Of a stretch of 64,000 nucleotides of DNA, positions 17,171 through 24,708 are shown in pieces. The translations under genes were made by a program, and so were the position numbers. Every line of letters begins with the position of its first letter. Position 1 is the stretch's first letter. The stretch covers positions 1 through 64,000 of the forward strand of contig CAISWQ010000040.1 in NCBI GenBank assembly GCA_903889245.1. Direction: 5' to 3'. The notes beneath the pieces were generated by a model. It did no database searches, was not told the DNA's origin, and worked only from the letters and a program-made list of their open reading frames with translations. The stretch comes from an uncultured Lentisphaerota bacterium. GTDB lineage: Bacteria; Verrucomicrobiota; Kiritimatiellia; CAIQIC01.

Positions 17171-17607
17171 TGGGGCGCATCCTCGGTCTCGACTTCGGCA
17201 GCAAGCGGCTCGGCTTTGCGTTGAGCGATCCCACCGGTATGCTCGCCACGCCGCATTCCGTCGAGGCGCTGGCCGACCCGAACCAGGCGCTCAACGTCAT
17301 CGAGCGTAAATGCAAGGAGACTGGCGCGGTCAAGCTCGTCATCGGCCTGCCCAAAAACATGAACGGCACGCTCGGCCCTGCGGCGCAGGGCGTCCTCGCG
17401 CTCAAGGAGAAGCTGGAGCAGCGCCTGACGATCCCGGTGGAAACGTGGGACGAGCGCTTGAGTACCGTCAGCGCGCACCACGCCATGCGCGAGTCCGCTC
17501 TCGCGCGCGACCGGCGGAAGCAGATCGTGGATAAACTCGCCGCGCAGATTTTCCTGCAAACCTATCTCGACGCGCATGCCGCGCCGCCCCAACTGGATGA
17601 AATTTGA
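17170..17607 (+). CDS. ruvX: Holliday junction resolvase-like RuvX/YqgF
   Basis: A 145-aa YqgF/RuvX protein with an RNase H-like fold. MGRILGLDFGSKRLGFALSD holds the first catalytic aspartate; VIGLPKNMNGTLGP and WDERLSTVSA hold the other conserved residues. In bacteria this protein processes the 5' end of pre-16S rRNA. The ATG at 17170 overlaps the stop of the guanylyltransferase gene, which fixes the start. Size is normal for the family. Confidence 0.93.
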   Translation: MGRILGLDFGSKRLGFALSDPTGMLATPHSVEALADPNQALNVIERKCKETGAVKLVIGLPKNMNGTLGPAAQGVLALKEKLEQRLTIPVETWDERLSTVSAHHAMRESALARDRRKQIVDKLAAQIFLQTYLDAHAAPPQLDEI

Positions 17608-17616
17608 CGTGGTGTT

Positions 17617-17680
17617 GAAGCAGGAGTCGAACATCGAACAGCGAGCATCCAACGTCGAACATCGAAGTCCCGGAAAATCT
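17617..17680. repeat. short degenerate repeat of the TCGAACATCGAAC type
   Basis: Between ruvX and truA, near-tandem units (TCGAACATCGAACA, then a diverged unit, then TCGAACATCGA) recur with a 14-base period. On the reverse strand they read as a repeated FDVxCS-like peptide. A single unit of the same kind (GCGAACATCGAAAG) occurs near 52258. I recall similar low-complexity units in intergenic DNA of related environmental genomes, but could not check. Confidence 0.5.
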
Positions 17681-17698
17681 GTGGAAGTGCCGGAGGGC

Positions 17699-18445
17699 AT
17701 GCAACGCTACCGCGCGGTGGTGGCCTACGATGGCACGGCGTACGCCGGGTGGCAGGTGCAGCCGGGCGCGGTGACGATCCAGGGCGAGCTGGAGGCGGCG
17801 GTCAAGCAGGTCACCGGCGAGGCCGCGCGCGTGCAGTGCAGCGGCCGCACCGATGCGGGCGTTCACGCGGTCGGACAGGTAGCGCACTTCGACCTCGCCA
17901 AAACCTTCGACCTCGCCAAGCTCCGGTTGAGCCTCAACGCCGTACTGCCGGAAGACATCCGCGTGCTGAAAGTGAACCGCGCCAAGCCGGACTTCCACGC
18001 GCGCTTCAGCCCGAAGGGCAAGGAGTATCGCTACTTCATCTGGAATGCCGCCGTCATGCCGCCGCATCTGCGTCACTATCACTATGCCGTCCGCAAGCCG
18101 CTCGACGCCGCCGCGATGCGGCGCGCCGCAAGGCTGCTCACCGGCCGGCAGGACTTCGCCGCGTTCTCCGCCAACCCGAATCGCGAGATCAGCGGCACCG
18201 TCCGTCACCTGCATTCGCTGACGGTGACGAAGCGCGGCGCGGAAATTGTGATCCGGGCGCGCGGCGACGGCTTCCTCTACAAGATGGTCCGCAGCCTCGC
18301 CGGGTTTTTGATCCGCGTCGGCGCGGGCGAGCTGCCGCCGGAATCCGCGCGCACGATCCTCGACTCCAAACTCCGTACGGCCACAGTTCCCACTGCGCCG
18401 CCGCAGGGCCTCTTCCTCTGGAAAGTCTTCTACAGCCGCGACTAG
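17699..18445 (+). CDS. truA: tRNA pseudouridine(38-40) synthase
   Basis: A 248-aa TruA that isomerises uridines 38-40 in the tRNA anticodon arm. It has AYDGTAYAGWQVQPG near the N-terminus and the catalytic aspartate in CSGRTDAGVHA, with DGFLYKMVRSLAGFLIRVG near the end. The ATG at 17699-17701 is chosen because GGAGG lies 5 bases upstream and TruA homology starts here; the longer frame from 17576 runs through the degenerate repeat. It faces a convergent gene. Confidence 0.94.
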   Translation: MQRYRAVVAYDGTAYAGWQVQPGAVTIQGELEAAVKQVTGEAARVQCSGRTDAGVHAVGQVAHFDLAKTFDLAKLRLSLNAVLPEDIRVLKVNRAKPDFHARFSPKGKEYRYFIWNAAVMPPHLRHYHYAVRKPLDAAAMRRAARLLTGRQDFAAFSANPNREISGTVRHLHSLTVTKRGAEIVIRARGDGFLYKMVRSLAGFLIRVGAGELPPESARTILDSKLRTATVPTAPPQGLFLWKVFYSRD

Positions 18446-18459
18446 CCACCGACCGGCCC

Positions 18460-18482
18460 GCACAGGCCTCTTTGACCTGTGC
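18460..18482. terminator. possible hairpin between convergent genes
   Basis: GCACAGG (18460-18466) pairs with CCTGTGC (18476-18482) around a 9-base loop, between the truA and Dabb lipoprotein stops. No clear T tract follows on either strand, so termination is uncertain. Confidence 0.3.
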
Positions 18483-18521
18483 CATGCCATGGAGCCGCCG
18501 CCGGGATTGGCTTGAGGGCGC

Positions 18522-18926
18522 TTAGGGTTGCGCCCAGTAGTCGAGCACGCAGACCTTCTCGACGTGGCCCTTGAGCGAGGCGCCGAAGGCCTTGTGCGCC
18601 GGATGCGGCAGATAGGCATCGCGCGCCGCGGCCGAACTGAAGGTCAGGAAGAAGCAGTGCGTCAGGCCCTGGCTCAGCTTCTCCGGGCTGACGTTGGTGC
18701 CCCACTCGAAGCCGGTGATGCCGGGGATTTTCGTCGGCAGCGCGCGGAACGCCGCCTCGATCTCCTTGACCTGCTCCGGCGTGGTGTTGGCGGTGAACTG
18801 GAACATCACCACATGCCTCAGCACCTTCTCCTGCGCCGCCGCGCCCTTGAACTTGGCACACGGGCAGGCACAGCCCGCCGCCAGCCCGACCACCAGCACG
18901 AGCCCAACCAATCCGATATTTTTCAT
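18522..18926 (-). CDS. Dabb (stress-responsive A/B barrel) domain lipoprotein
   Basis: A 134-aa lipoprotein with lipobox LAAGC (C19) and a short Cys-rich tether (CACPCAKF). The remainder, from LRHVVMFQF to VLDYWAQP, is a Dabb ferredoxin-like domain with the conserved TPEQVKEIEAAFRALPTKIPG and HCFFLTF segments. Such domains form dimeric barrels. Many exported copies are known in this group of bacteria, but a substrate is not known. The frame starts at the ATG 18924-18926. Confidence 0.85.
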   Translation of the reverse strand: MKNIGLVGLVLVVGLAAGCACPCAKFKGAAAQEKVLRHVVMFQFTANTTPEQVKEIEAAFRALPTKIPGITGFEWGTNVSPEKLSQGLTHCFFLTFSSAAARDAYLPHPAHKAFGASLKGHVEKVCVLDYWAQP

Positions 18927-18986
18927 GTTAGCTCTCCGTTTGCCGCGACGTTAACAGCCCATCGTGCTTGGTGCAATCACCAGAGA

Positions 18987-19038
18987 TTTTCCATGGATTG
19001 GAAAAGAGAAGACGTGGTTTCCCCAAGGTCTGGGAAAT
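18987..19038. repeat. palindrome cluster 4 (2 copies)
   Basis: Copies centred at about 18996 (TTTTCCATGGATTGGAAAA) and 19027.5 (TTTCCCC...GGGAAA), 31.5 bp apart, between divergent genes. Confidence 0.75.
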
Positions 19039-19197
19039 GTTGGTAGGGCGCTCGCGTCGCCAGCCGTCTGCCAATCATTGAATTACCGCTTGGTCATGAT
19101 GGGCAAAACGTAGTCCCGCGCGCGGGCGGAGACGATGTGAAAGTGTGGAGTGCGGCGGATGTGCGGACTGGCGCACCCCGGCACGCGAAGTATGCCA

Positions 19198-19225
19198 TTG
19201 ACACAGCAGTTCCGGCGTCTAGCAT
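19198..19225 (+). promoter_or_regulatory. predicted sigma70 promoter of the GYF-domain gene
   Basis: TTGACA (19198-19203), 16-bp spacer, TAGCAT (19220-19225), 39 bases before the ATG at 19265. GGAGG occurs just before the start codon. Confidence 0.45.
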
Positions 19226-19264
19226 CGGCCGCGTCGGCGCGAGGCCGGCAGTCAGGAGGCGGTC

Positions 19265-19969
19265 ATGTGGTATTACGTACAGGGCAATCAGCGGCAGGGG
19301 CCGGTGGACCCGGCGGCGGTGGCCGGACTGATCCAGGGTGGCGCGCTCACGCGGCAGACGCTCGTCTGGAAGGAGGGCATGGCCAACTGGGTGCCCGCCG
19401 AGCAGACCGAACTCTATGAACAACTGCGCACCGCGCCGCCCGCCGTGCAGCCACCGCCCGCGCCGGTGCCGGTGGCCTATCGGCCCGCGGCCGCCACCTA
19501 CCCGATCGAAGCCATGCGCACGTCCTGGCTCTGGTTCGCGTGGCTCACCGGCCTCGGCGTGCCGCTCATGTTCCTCTGCATCGGCATCCCGATGCTGATC
19601 GCCGCCACGGTGCTGCAATTCATCATGCTCTACCGCTTCTGGGCGATCATCCAGGACGGCCGCGCCCGCTCCACGCCGGGCAAGGCGGTCGGCTTCTGCT
19701 TCATCCCGTTCTTCAATTTCTACTGGATCTTCGAGGCCATCCACGGCCTGGCCAACGACCTCAACACCTATGCGCGCGAGCGCAACATCGCCGCCGAGCC
19801 GGTGAGCACCGGCCTGTCGCTCGCGTGGTGCATCCTCACCCTCCTGACGATCATCCCCTACCTGGGCCTGCTCTTCATCCTCCCGCTGACCATCATCGAG
19901 ATCATCCTCTGGCGTGACTTCACCCGCTCCGCGACCGCGATTCTCGCGCACCGGCAACGCCAGCCCTGA
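19265..19969 (+). CDS. GYF-domain (DUF4339-type) multi-pass membrane protein
   Basis: A 234-aa protein. Residues 1-50 are a GYF_2/DUF4339 domain (WYYVQGNQRQGPVDP, LVWKEGMANWVPA). A proline-rich linker follows, then two hydrophobic blocks (about 88-127 and 183-217) joined by a conserved-looking loop (RARSTPGKAVGFCFIPFFNFYWIFEAIHGLANDLN). GYF domains bind proline-rich peptides. Function is otherwise unknown. A palindrome pair follows directly after its stop. Confidence 0.8.
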   Translation: MWYYVQGNQRQGPVDPAAVAGLIQGGALTRQTLVWKEGMANWVPAEQTELYEQLRTAPPAVQPPPAPVPVAYRPAAATYPIEAMRTSWLWFAWLTGLGVPLMFLCIGIPMLIAATVLQFIMLYRFWAIIQDGRARSTPGKAVGFCFIPFFNFYWIFEAIHGLANDLNTYARERNIAAEPVSTGLSLAWCILTLLTIIPYLGLLFILPLTIIEIILWRDFTRSATAILAHRQRQP

Positions 19970-19971
19970 AC

Positions 19972-20022
19972 TTTTCCAAGCCTTGGAAAAATCGGCCCGT
20001 CCCGTTTCCAAGCCTTGGACGT
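19972..20022. repeat. palindrome cluster 5 (2 copies)
   Basis: Copies centred at about 19981 (perfect TTTTCCAAGCCTTGGAAAA) and 20013, 32 bp apart. They fill the whole 52-base gap between two convergent stop codons. Confidence 0.85.
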
Positions 20023-20831
20023 CAGATGGTCTGCGACATGTAGCCGCCATCCACACGCAGGTCGGTGCCGGTGACGAAGCTGCTGGCGCGCGGGCTGGCG
20101 AGGTAGATGCACGCGCCCACGAGCTCGCTCGCCTCGCCAAAGCGGCCGATGGGCGTACGCCCGAGGATCGCCTTCGTGCGCGCGGTCGGCGTGCCATCGT
20201 CGTTGAACAGCAGCTTGCGGTTCTGCTCGGCGGGGAAAAAGCCGGGCGTGATGGAGTTGACCCGCACGCCGCGCGGCGCCCACTCGCGGGCGAGGAACAG
20301 CGTCAGGTTCAGCACGCCGGCCTTCGCCGCGCTGTAGGTGACGACGCGCGAGAGCGGCAGGTGCGCGCTGACGCTGGCGATGTTGATAATGCTGCCCTTG
20401 CCGCGCTGGCACATCGCCGGGCCGAACTCCTGACATGGCAGCAACACGCCGCCAACGAGGTTCAGGTCGAAGTTCGCGCGCCAGTCCTCCAGCGTAATGC
20501 TCTCGAACGGATGCTCCGGCGTCACGGTGACCTTGGGATCGTTGCCGCCGGCGGCGTTGACGAGCACGGTCGGCGCGCCGAGTTCGGCGGTGAGGCGCTT
20601 GTGCGCGTCGGCCAGGGAGCGCCGCACGTTGATATCGGCAGCGAAGAACTGCGCCTGCCCGCCCGCGTTGCGGATGGCGCGGGCGCGCGCCTCGCCGCGC
20701 TGCTGGTTACGCCCGAGGATGGCGATCTTCGCGCCCGCCTGCCCCAGCCCTTCGGCCAGCGCGCCGCCGAGCACGCCGGTCGCGCCGATGACGACGGCGA
20801 CTTCGTCCTTCAGATCGAAAAGATTTTGCAT
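20022..20831 (-). CDS. short-chain dehydrogenase/reductase (D-mannonate oxidoreductase-like)
   Basis: A 269-aa classical SDR: cofactor loop GATGVLGGALAEGL near residue 15, NAAGGNDP, the serine in NIASVS, and the catalytic YSAAK motif. The HPFESITLEDW insert and overall pattern resemble SDRs annotated as D-mannonate oxidoreductase or fructuronate reductase, which act in hexuronate breakdown. That would suit the glucuronidase-like and pectinase-like genes nearby, but the substrate is inferred. The ATG at 20829-20831 is used; the upstream frame lacks SDR features. Confidence 0.85.
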   Translation of the reverse strand: MQNLFDLKDEVAVVIGATGVLGGALAEGLGQAGAKIAILGRNQQRGEARARAIRNAGGQAQFFAADINVRRSLADAHKRLTAELGAPTVLVNAAGGNDPKVTVTPEHPFESITLEDWRANFDLNLVGGVLLPCQEFGPAMCQRGKGSIINIASVSAHLPLSRVVTYSAAKAGVLNLTLFLAREWAPRGVRVNSITPGFFPAEQNRKLLFNDDGTPTARTKAILGRTPIGRFGEASELVGACIYLASPRASSFVTGTDLRVDGGYMSQTI

Positions 20832-21168
20832 GGTGGCTTCCGTTGTTGTGCCGGAATGGTAACGCAACCGGCGTGGGATGCAACCGACAGGTTTGCGCCA
20901 GAAATCGTGGCCATGCGCAACGGGTCAGCCATCGGCATCTGCTGTCTTGCCACACGGAGTAATGGAGTGATGGAGTACTGGCCACGCGCCAACCGGCATG
21001 CACTTTCCCTCCCATAGGGGCGAGCCTCCACGAGACGGCAGCGTAACCGACGACAGCGTTTGCCGAGCGACATAGCCTGTAGCCGCGCTCGTCAGAGCGC
21101 GGAACAAACCGCAACCCAGAACCAACGGGAGCTGGAGCTCCCGCCCACAAGCAAGGAGGGCGGGAAAA
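20832..21168. other. 337-bp intergenic region with two hairpins
   Basis: No gene seen. Two perfect short inverted repeats are present: CCGCGCTC/GAGCGCGG (21083-21102, 4-base loop) and CGGGAGCT/AGCTCCCG (21126-21143, 2-base loop). They lie after the stop of the beta-helix gene at 21169, but without T tracts. Confidence 0.55.
21083..21143. repeat. paired short inverted repeats
   Basis: Two perfect hairpins with 8-bp arms, centred near 21092 and 21134, downstream of the minus-strand beta-helix gene. They differ in sequence from the TTTTCC palindrome family. Confidence 0.5.
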
Positions 21169-22935
21169 TTATTTCCACTCGCCGGTGTTGGCGTTGAAGA
21201 CGCGCGGGCCGGCGCTCTTGGCGCGCATGGTGAGTTCGGAGAGATGGACGCCGAGCGTGCGGTCGTCGTGCGAGCCTTTGTGTACCTGCGCGGGAACCCA
21301 GGCTGTACACTTCACCGCGAGCGTGATGCGGTCGGCCGCGGTCGCGGGCAGCTCGACCGTCACGGTGCCGGCGCCCGGCGCGAATGATGCGAGGCGTTTG
21401 CCGTCGAGGTAGAGGCCGGCCTCCGGCGAGAGCGCGGGCTTGGGCGCGTCGATTTTCAACGTCAGTGTGTAGGGCTCGTTCGGGACCACCGGCAGCTTGA
21501 GCAGCGACTCGGCCATCGACCAGCGCATGTGGACCTCGCGGCCGTGCCAGCCTTGCAGGAAGCGGCCGTCGCCCGCGGCGCCGATGGCGAGCTGGTAGTG
21601 CTTCTTCGCTTCGGCGTTCCACTCGGCAGGCGGCGGTTGGTTGGCCGCCGTCTGCGTGCGGTTGCCGGCGGCGTTCTCCACCTCGAAGCCGCCCTCGGCC
21701 TGGTTGGCGGTCAGCAACGCAGACTTCACCGCAGCGGCGATCCGGATATGTGTGCCATCCTGCTCGAACGTGCAGCCCTGCACGATCGCGCGCCCGGCAT
21801 CGAGCTGAATCGCGGGCATGCCAGCGCCGGCGTTGTCCCAATTCACAAAATGACAGGCGCTCGCGGTGAACTGGCCCTCGGCGCTGCGCATCCAAACATC
21901 GCGCTCGATCGGGCCCCAGAACGCGCAGTTGACGAGGCTGACCTTGCCCTTCGCCTTCTCGCCGATTTCCAGCGTGATGGAGTCGCGGCTGCCCCAGCGG
22001 CCAACGAATTCGCCGTTACTGATCAGCAAGCCGGATCCCTGCGCCTGCTCGACGAGCACCGCGCGCTGGCACGAGTCCGCGCCGAGCCCGAGGAAGTTGC
22101 CGTTCGCGCTACCGGCCTTCGTCTCGGAAAATTTGTAGCCCACGCCATAGCCGAAGCAGAACGTGTTGCAGACGTAGTGCCAGTCGGTGCGCGCGAACTC
22201 GAACGCGACGCCCTGCGTGTTGATCCACTTGCAGAACGGGTCGTCGGCCTTGTAATGCACGCCGAACGGCCAGTAGTGGATGTTCTCTATGCGGCCGATG
22301 TCATAGCACTCATCCACGTAGAGGCCGCGCTTGATCGGGTAGCCGCAGACGTTGCGGATCAGGTGCCGCGCCGACCTGACGAGCTTGATGCCCTCGTAGG
22401 GATTGAGCAGCAGGCAGTTTTCCACGCCGACGTTCTCGGCGTGCTCCGCATAGACGCACGGCGGGTACGGCACCGGCGGCACATCGGTCTGCTTCCACTC
22501 CGGATAGGTGATGACCATGCCGGCGAGCACCGCGTTGTTACCCGCGAGGCGGATGAACGGCTCGCCCTGCTCCTGCCCGCGCCCCGCGTAGGCGAGCAGC
22601 ACCGAGCCGCCGAGCTCGCGCGTCTGCCGGTTGCGCTGCGTGGTCGGCAGCACGCGATAGACGCCCTGCAGCGTCACGCCCGCCGGGATTTTCAGATGGC
22701 CCTTGATCGCGTAGCGACCGGCCGGCACCTCCACCACGCCGCCGCCGGCCGCACCGGCCCCATCGAGCAGCCGCTGGAACACAGCCGTGCAATCCGCCTG
22801 TCCATCGGCGACCGCGCCGGACTCCTTCACGTTCCACCGCGCCGCGACCGGCGCCTGCGCCAGAGCGCTCCACGCGCCCAACACGACTGCCAGCAAGACA
22901 GGGACGACGTTTGTTTTTTTGATCAGATTTTTCAT
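21169..22935 (-). CDS. secreted right-handed beta-helix protein (pectate-lyase-like)
   Basis: A 588-aa exported protein with a signal peptide (about 1-28). WNVKESGAVADGQADCTAVF starts a Pectate_lyase_3/GH28-like beta-helix: repeated short strands with NNAVLAGMVI, ENVGVENCLLLNPYEGI and similar rungs to about residue 450. A C-terminal beta-sandwich follows, with a possible carbohydrate-binding role (EPYTLTLKIDAPKPAL). The substrate cannot be read from the sequence; pectin-like or sulfated polysaccharide is plausible. Its ATG overlaps the stop of the preceding sulfatase (ATGA), so it is the last gene of the sulfatase operon. Confidence 0.8.
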   Translation of the reverse strand: MKNLIKKTNVVPVLLAVVLGAWSALAQAPVAARWNVKESGAVADGQADCTAVFQRLLDGAGAAGGGVVEVPAGRYAIKGHLKIPAGVTLQGVYRVLPTTQRNRQTRELGGSVLLAYAGRGQEQGEPFIRLAGNNAVLAGMVITYPEWKQTDVPPVPYPPCVYAEHAENVGVENCLLLNPYEGIKLVRSARHLIRNVCGYPIKRGLYVDECYDIGRIENIHYWPFGVHYKADDPFCKWINTQGVAFEFARTDWHYVCNTFCFGYGVGYKFSETKAGSANGNFLGLGADSCQRAVLVEQAQGSGLLISNGEFVGRWGSRDSITLEIGEKAKGKVSLVNCAFWGPIERDVWMRSAEGQFTASACHFVNWDNAGAGMPAIQLDAGRAIVQGCTFEQDGTHIRIAAAVKSALLTANQAEGGFEVENAAGNRTQTAANQPPPAEWNAEAKKHYQLAIGAAGDGRFLQGWHGREVHMRWSMAESLLKLPVVPNEPYTLTLKIDAPKPALSPEAGLYLDGKRLASFAPGAGTVTVELPATAADRITLAVKCTAWVPAQVHKGSHDDRTLGVHLSELTMRAKSAGPRVFNANTGEWK

Positions 22936-24422
22936 TCGTTTTTTACCCGGCTGCTTTTTGGGGAGCGGATGGACTGCAACACTGCTTTCAATTCCCGCGC
23001 GACCTCGGGCCGCGTCTGGATGAGGTTCTCCTTCTCCGCGGGATCGTTGGCGAGGTTATAAAGTTCCTCGACCTGTTTGGGCTTGGGCTTGTTGGGCTGC
23101 GCGACGGGCAGGCCCTCGATCCATTTCCACCCGCCCTTCCGCACGGCGAAGACGCCGCTGCCGCTATGCAACACCAGGGTCTCGCGGCCCGGCTTGGGCG
23201 GCGTCTGCCCCAGCAGGGCCGGCAGGAAGCTGAAGCTATCCTCGCCGCCCGCCGCAGGACTAGGCATCGGCAGGCTGGCCAGTTCCGCGAGCGTGGCCAT
23301 CACATCAACGAGACAGACCATCTCGCCGGAGACGGACTTGGCGGGAATGTGCCCCGGCCAGCGCGCGACGAACGGGACGCGGAAGCCGCCCTCATAGACC
23401 GTGCCCTTCTGTCCGCGCAAATCCCCGTTAGGCTTCAGACCCTTCTGCTGCGCGTCCCAGACCGTGTCCATCACAAAGGTATAGGGCGGCAGCACCGGGC
23501 GATGCGGCATGGGTTTCTCCACCTGATGCCCGCCGTTATCGCTGGTGAAAATCACCAACGTGTTGGCGCCCTGACCGCCCTCGTCGAGCGCCTGGAGGAT
23601 GCGCCCCACGGAGCGATCCACATCGCAAATCCAGTCACCGTAGAGACCGGCCCCGCTGGTGCCCTGGCTGTCCTTCGTGGGTGTGATGGGCTCATGGATG
23701 GCGGCCGAGGCAAAGTAGAGGAAAAACGGCTTCGCTGGCGACTGCTGCTTGAGCCAGGCGACCGCCTTGTCGGTCAGCACGGTCTGCGCCGTCCAGTCGT
23801 CGCGCTGCGGCGCATCGAAGCCCATGAACTTCCGCCCGTAATAACTCGGCTGCGGGTAATCAATGTGATTCGTAGAGCGCAGACCCCACACCACTTCGTT
23901 GTCCACGAAGACGCCCCAGTTTTCGCCGTGATTCTGCGGAATGCCGAAGAAGTAATCGAAGCCGACCTGCAACGGCCCCGGCGAGAGTGGCGAGCTCAAG
24001 TCGGCCGCCGCGCGCGGTTGGTTCCCGAAGCCCAGATGCCACTTGCCCACCACCGCGGTGGCATAGCCGGCCTGCTTGAAAAGCGAAGCCAGCGTCGGGC
24101 GCGTGGTCTCGATCAACACCGGATCGAGATGGCCCAGCACGCCGCTTTTGAGCCTGGTCCGCCAGCAATAACGGCCCGTCATCATTCCATAGCGGGTCGG
24201 CGTACACAACGAGCTGGGCGTGTACGCTTGCGTGAAGCGGATGCCGTCCTGCGCGAGGCGATCAATGTGGGGCGTCTTCAAGACCATCGGCGGCGCGCCA
24301 TAGCAGCCCACGCTGCCGTAGCCGAGGTCGTCGGCGAGGATGATGACGACGTTCGGCGGTTGTGCCGCCGGGGCCAGGCAGACGGCAACCAGCCACGCCA
24401 ACAAGGCGAGCCGGAGTTTCAT
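22932..24422 (-). CDS. secreted Cys-type sulfatase (third of cluster)
   Basis: A 496-aa exported arylsulfatase-type (family S1) enzyme with a signal peptide ending near LAPAAQ. Metal-binding aspartates are in NVVIILADDLGYG. The modification motif C73-T-P-T-R lies in SSLCTPTRYGMMTGRY, and this cysteine must become formylglycine for activity. KWHLGFG and FTSDNGGH are further conserved parts. Full length. Likely removes sulfate esters from a polysaccharide in the periplasm or outside. It overlaps the sulfatase remnant upstream and the beta-helix gene downstream by 4 bases each. Confidence 0.93.
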   Translation of the reverse strand: MKLRLALLAWLVAVCLAPAAQPPNVVIILADDLGYGSVGCYGAPPMVLKTPHIDRLAQDGIRFTQAYTPSSLCTPTRYGMMTGRYCWRTRLKSGVLGHLDPVLIETTRPTLASLFKQAGYATAVVGKWHLGFGNQPRAAADLSSPLSPGPLQVGFDYFFGIPQNHGENWGVFVDNEVVWGLRSTNHIDYPQPSYYGRKFMGFDAPQRDDWTAQTVLTDKAVAWLKQQSPAKPFFLYFASAAIHEPITPTKDSQGTSGAGLYGDWICDVDRSVGRILQALDEGGQGANTLVIFTSDNGGHQVEKPMPHRPVLPPYTFVMDTVWDAQQKGLKPNGDLRGQKGTVYEGGFRVPFVARWPGHIPAKSVSGEMVCLVDVMATLAELASLPMPSPAAGGEDSFSFLPALLGQTPPKPGRETLVLHSGSGVFAVRKGGWKWIEGLPVAQPNKPKPKQVEELYNLANDPAEKENLIQTRPEVARELKAVLQSIRSPKSSRVKNE

Positions 24423-24600
24423 CGGGTGGTTTCCTTCTTGGGTTTGTCGCGCGCGGCGGACTGCTCGGGATGCGGACGCGGCTGCGCGTTCACGGTGTCG
24501 AACGCCTGCTTCAGGCGCGCGACCACGTCGGGATGTTGCGCGGCCACGTCGTGCTGCTCGGCGGGATCGGCGAGTAGATCGAAGAGCTGCATGGGCGCGG
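24416..24600. repeat. direct repeat, downstream copy (sulfatase C-terminal tail)
   Basis: About 185 bp nearly identical to 26304-26488; I count about six mismatches after the shared start codon. It encodes the last 58 or so residues of a sulfatase and ends at the ATGA junction with the next sulfatase gene. Confidence 0.9.
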
Positions 24601-24700
24601 GCGGTGCCCCTGCCGTGCGCGTGTCGGTTGCTATCATAATCAACCCGAGGCCTAACGCAGCGAGCGCACGTGTTGTATGCGGGAGAAGCATCTTTTTCAT
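24419..24700 (-). pseudogene. truncated sulfatase remnant: signal peptide joined to C-terminal tail
   Basis: A 93-aa frame. Residues 1-31 look like a signal peptide (MKKMLLPHTTRALAALGLGL). From about residue 35 on it is almost identical to the last 58 residues of the first sulfatase in this operon (MQLFDLLADPAEQHDV to KPKKET). The whole catalytic part, including the CxPxR motif and metal ligands, is missing. It keeps an intact start, frame and the ATGA overlap with the next gene, so it may still be translated, but it cannot be a sulfatase. Most simply it is a duplicated sulfatase that suffered a large internal deletion. Confidence 0.75.
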
Positions 24701-24708
24701 AGGTTGGC

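Larger units (their letters stand above)
18927..19264. other. 338-bp divergent intergenic region
   Basis: Holds two degenerate palindromes (18987-19038) on the lipoprotein side and a promoter-like element (19198-19225) for the plus-strand gene. The middle part has no recognisable gene or structure. Confidence 0.55.
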
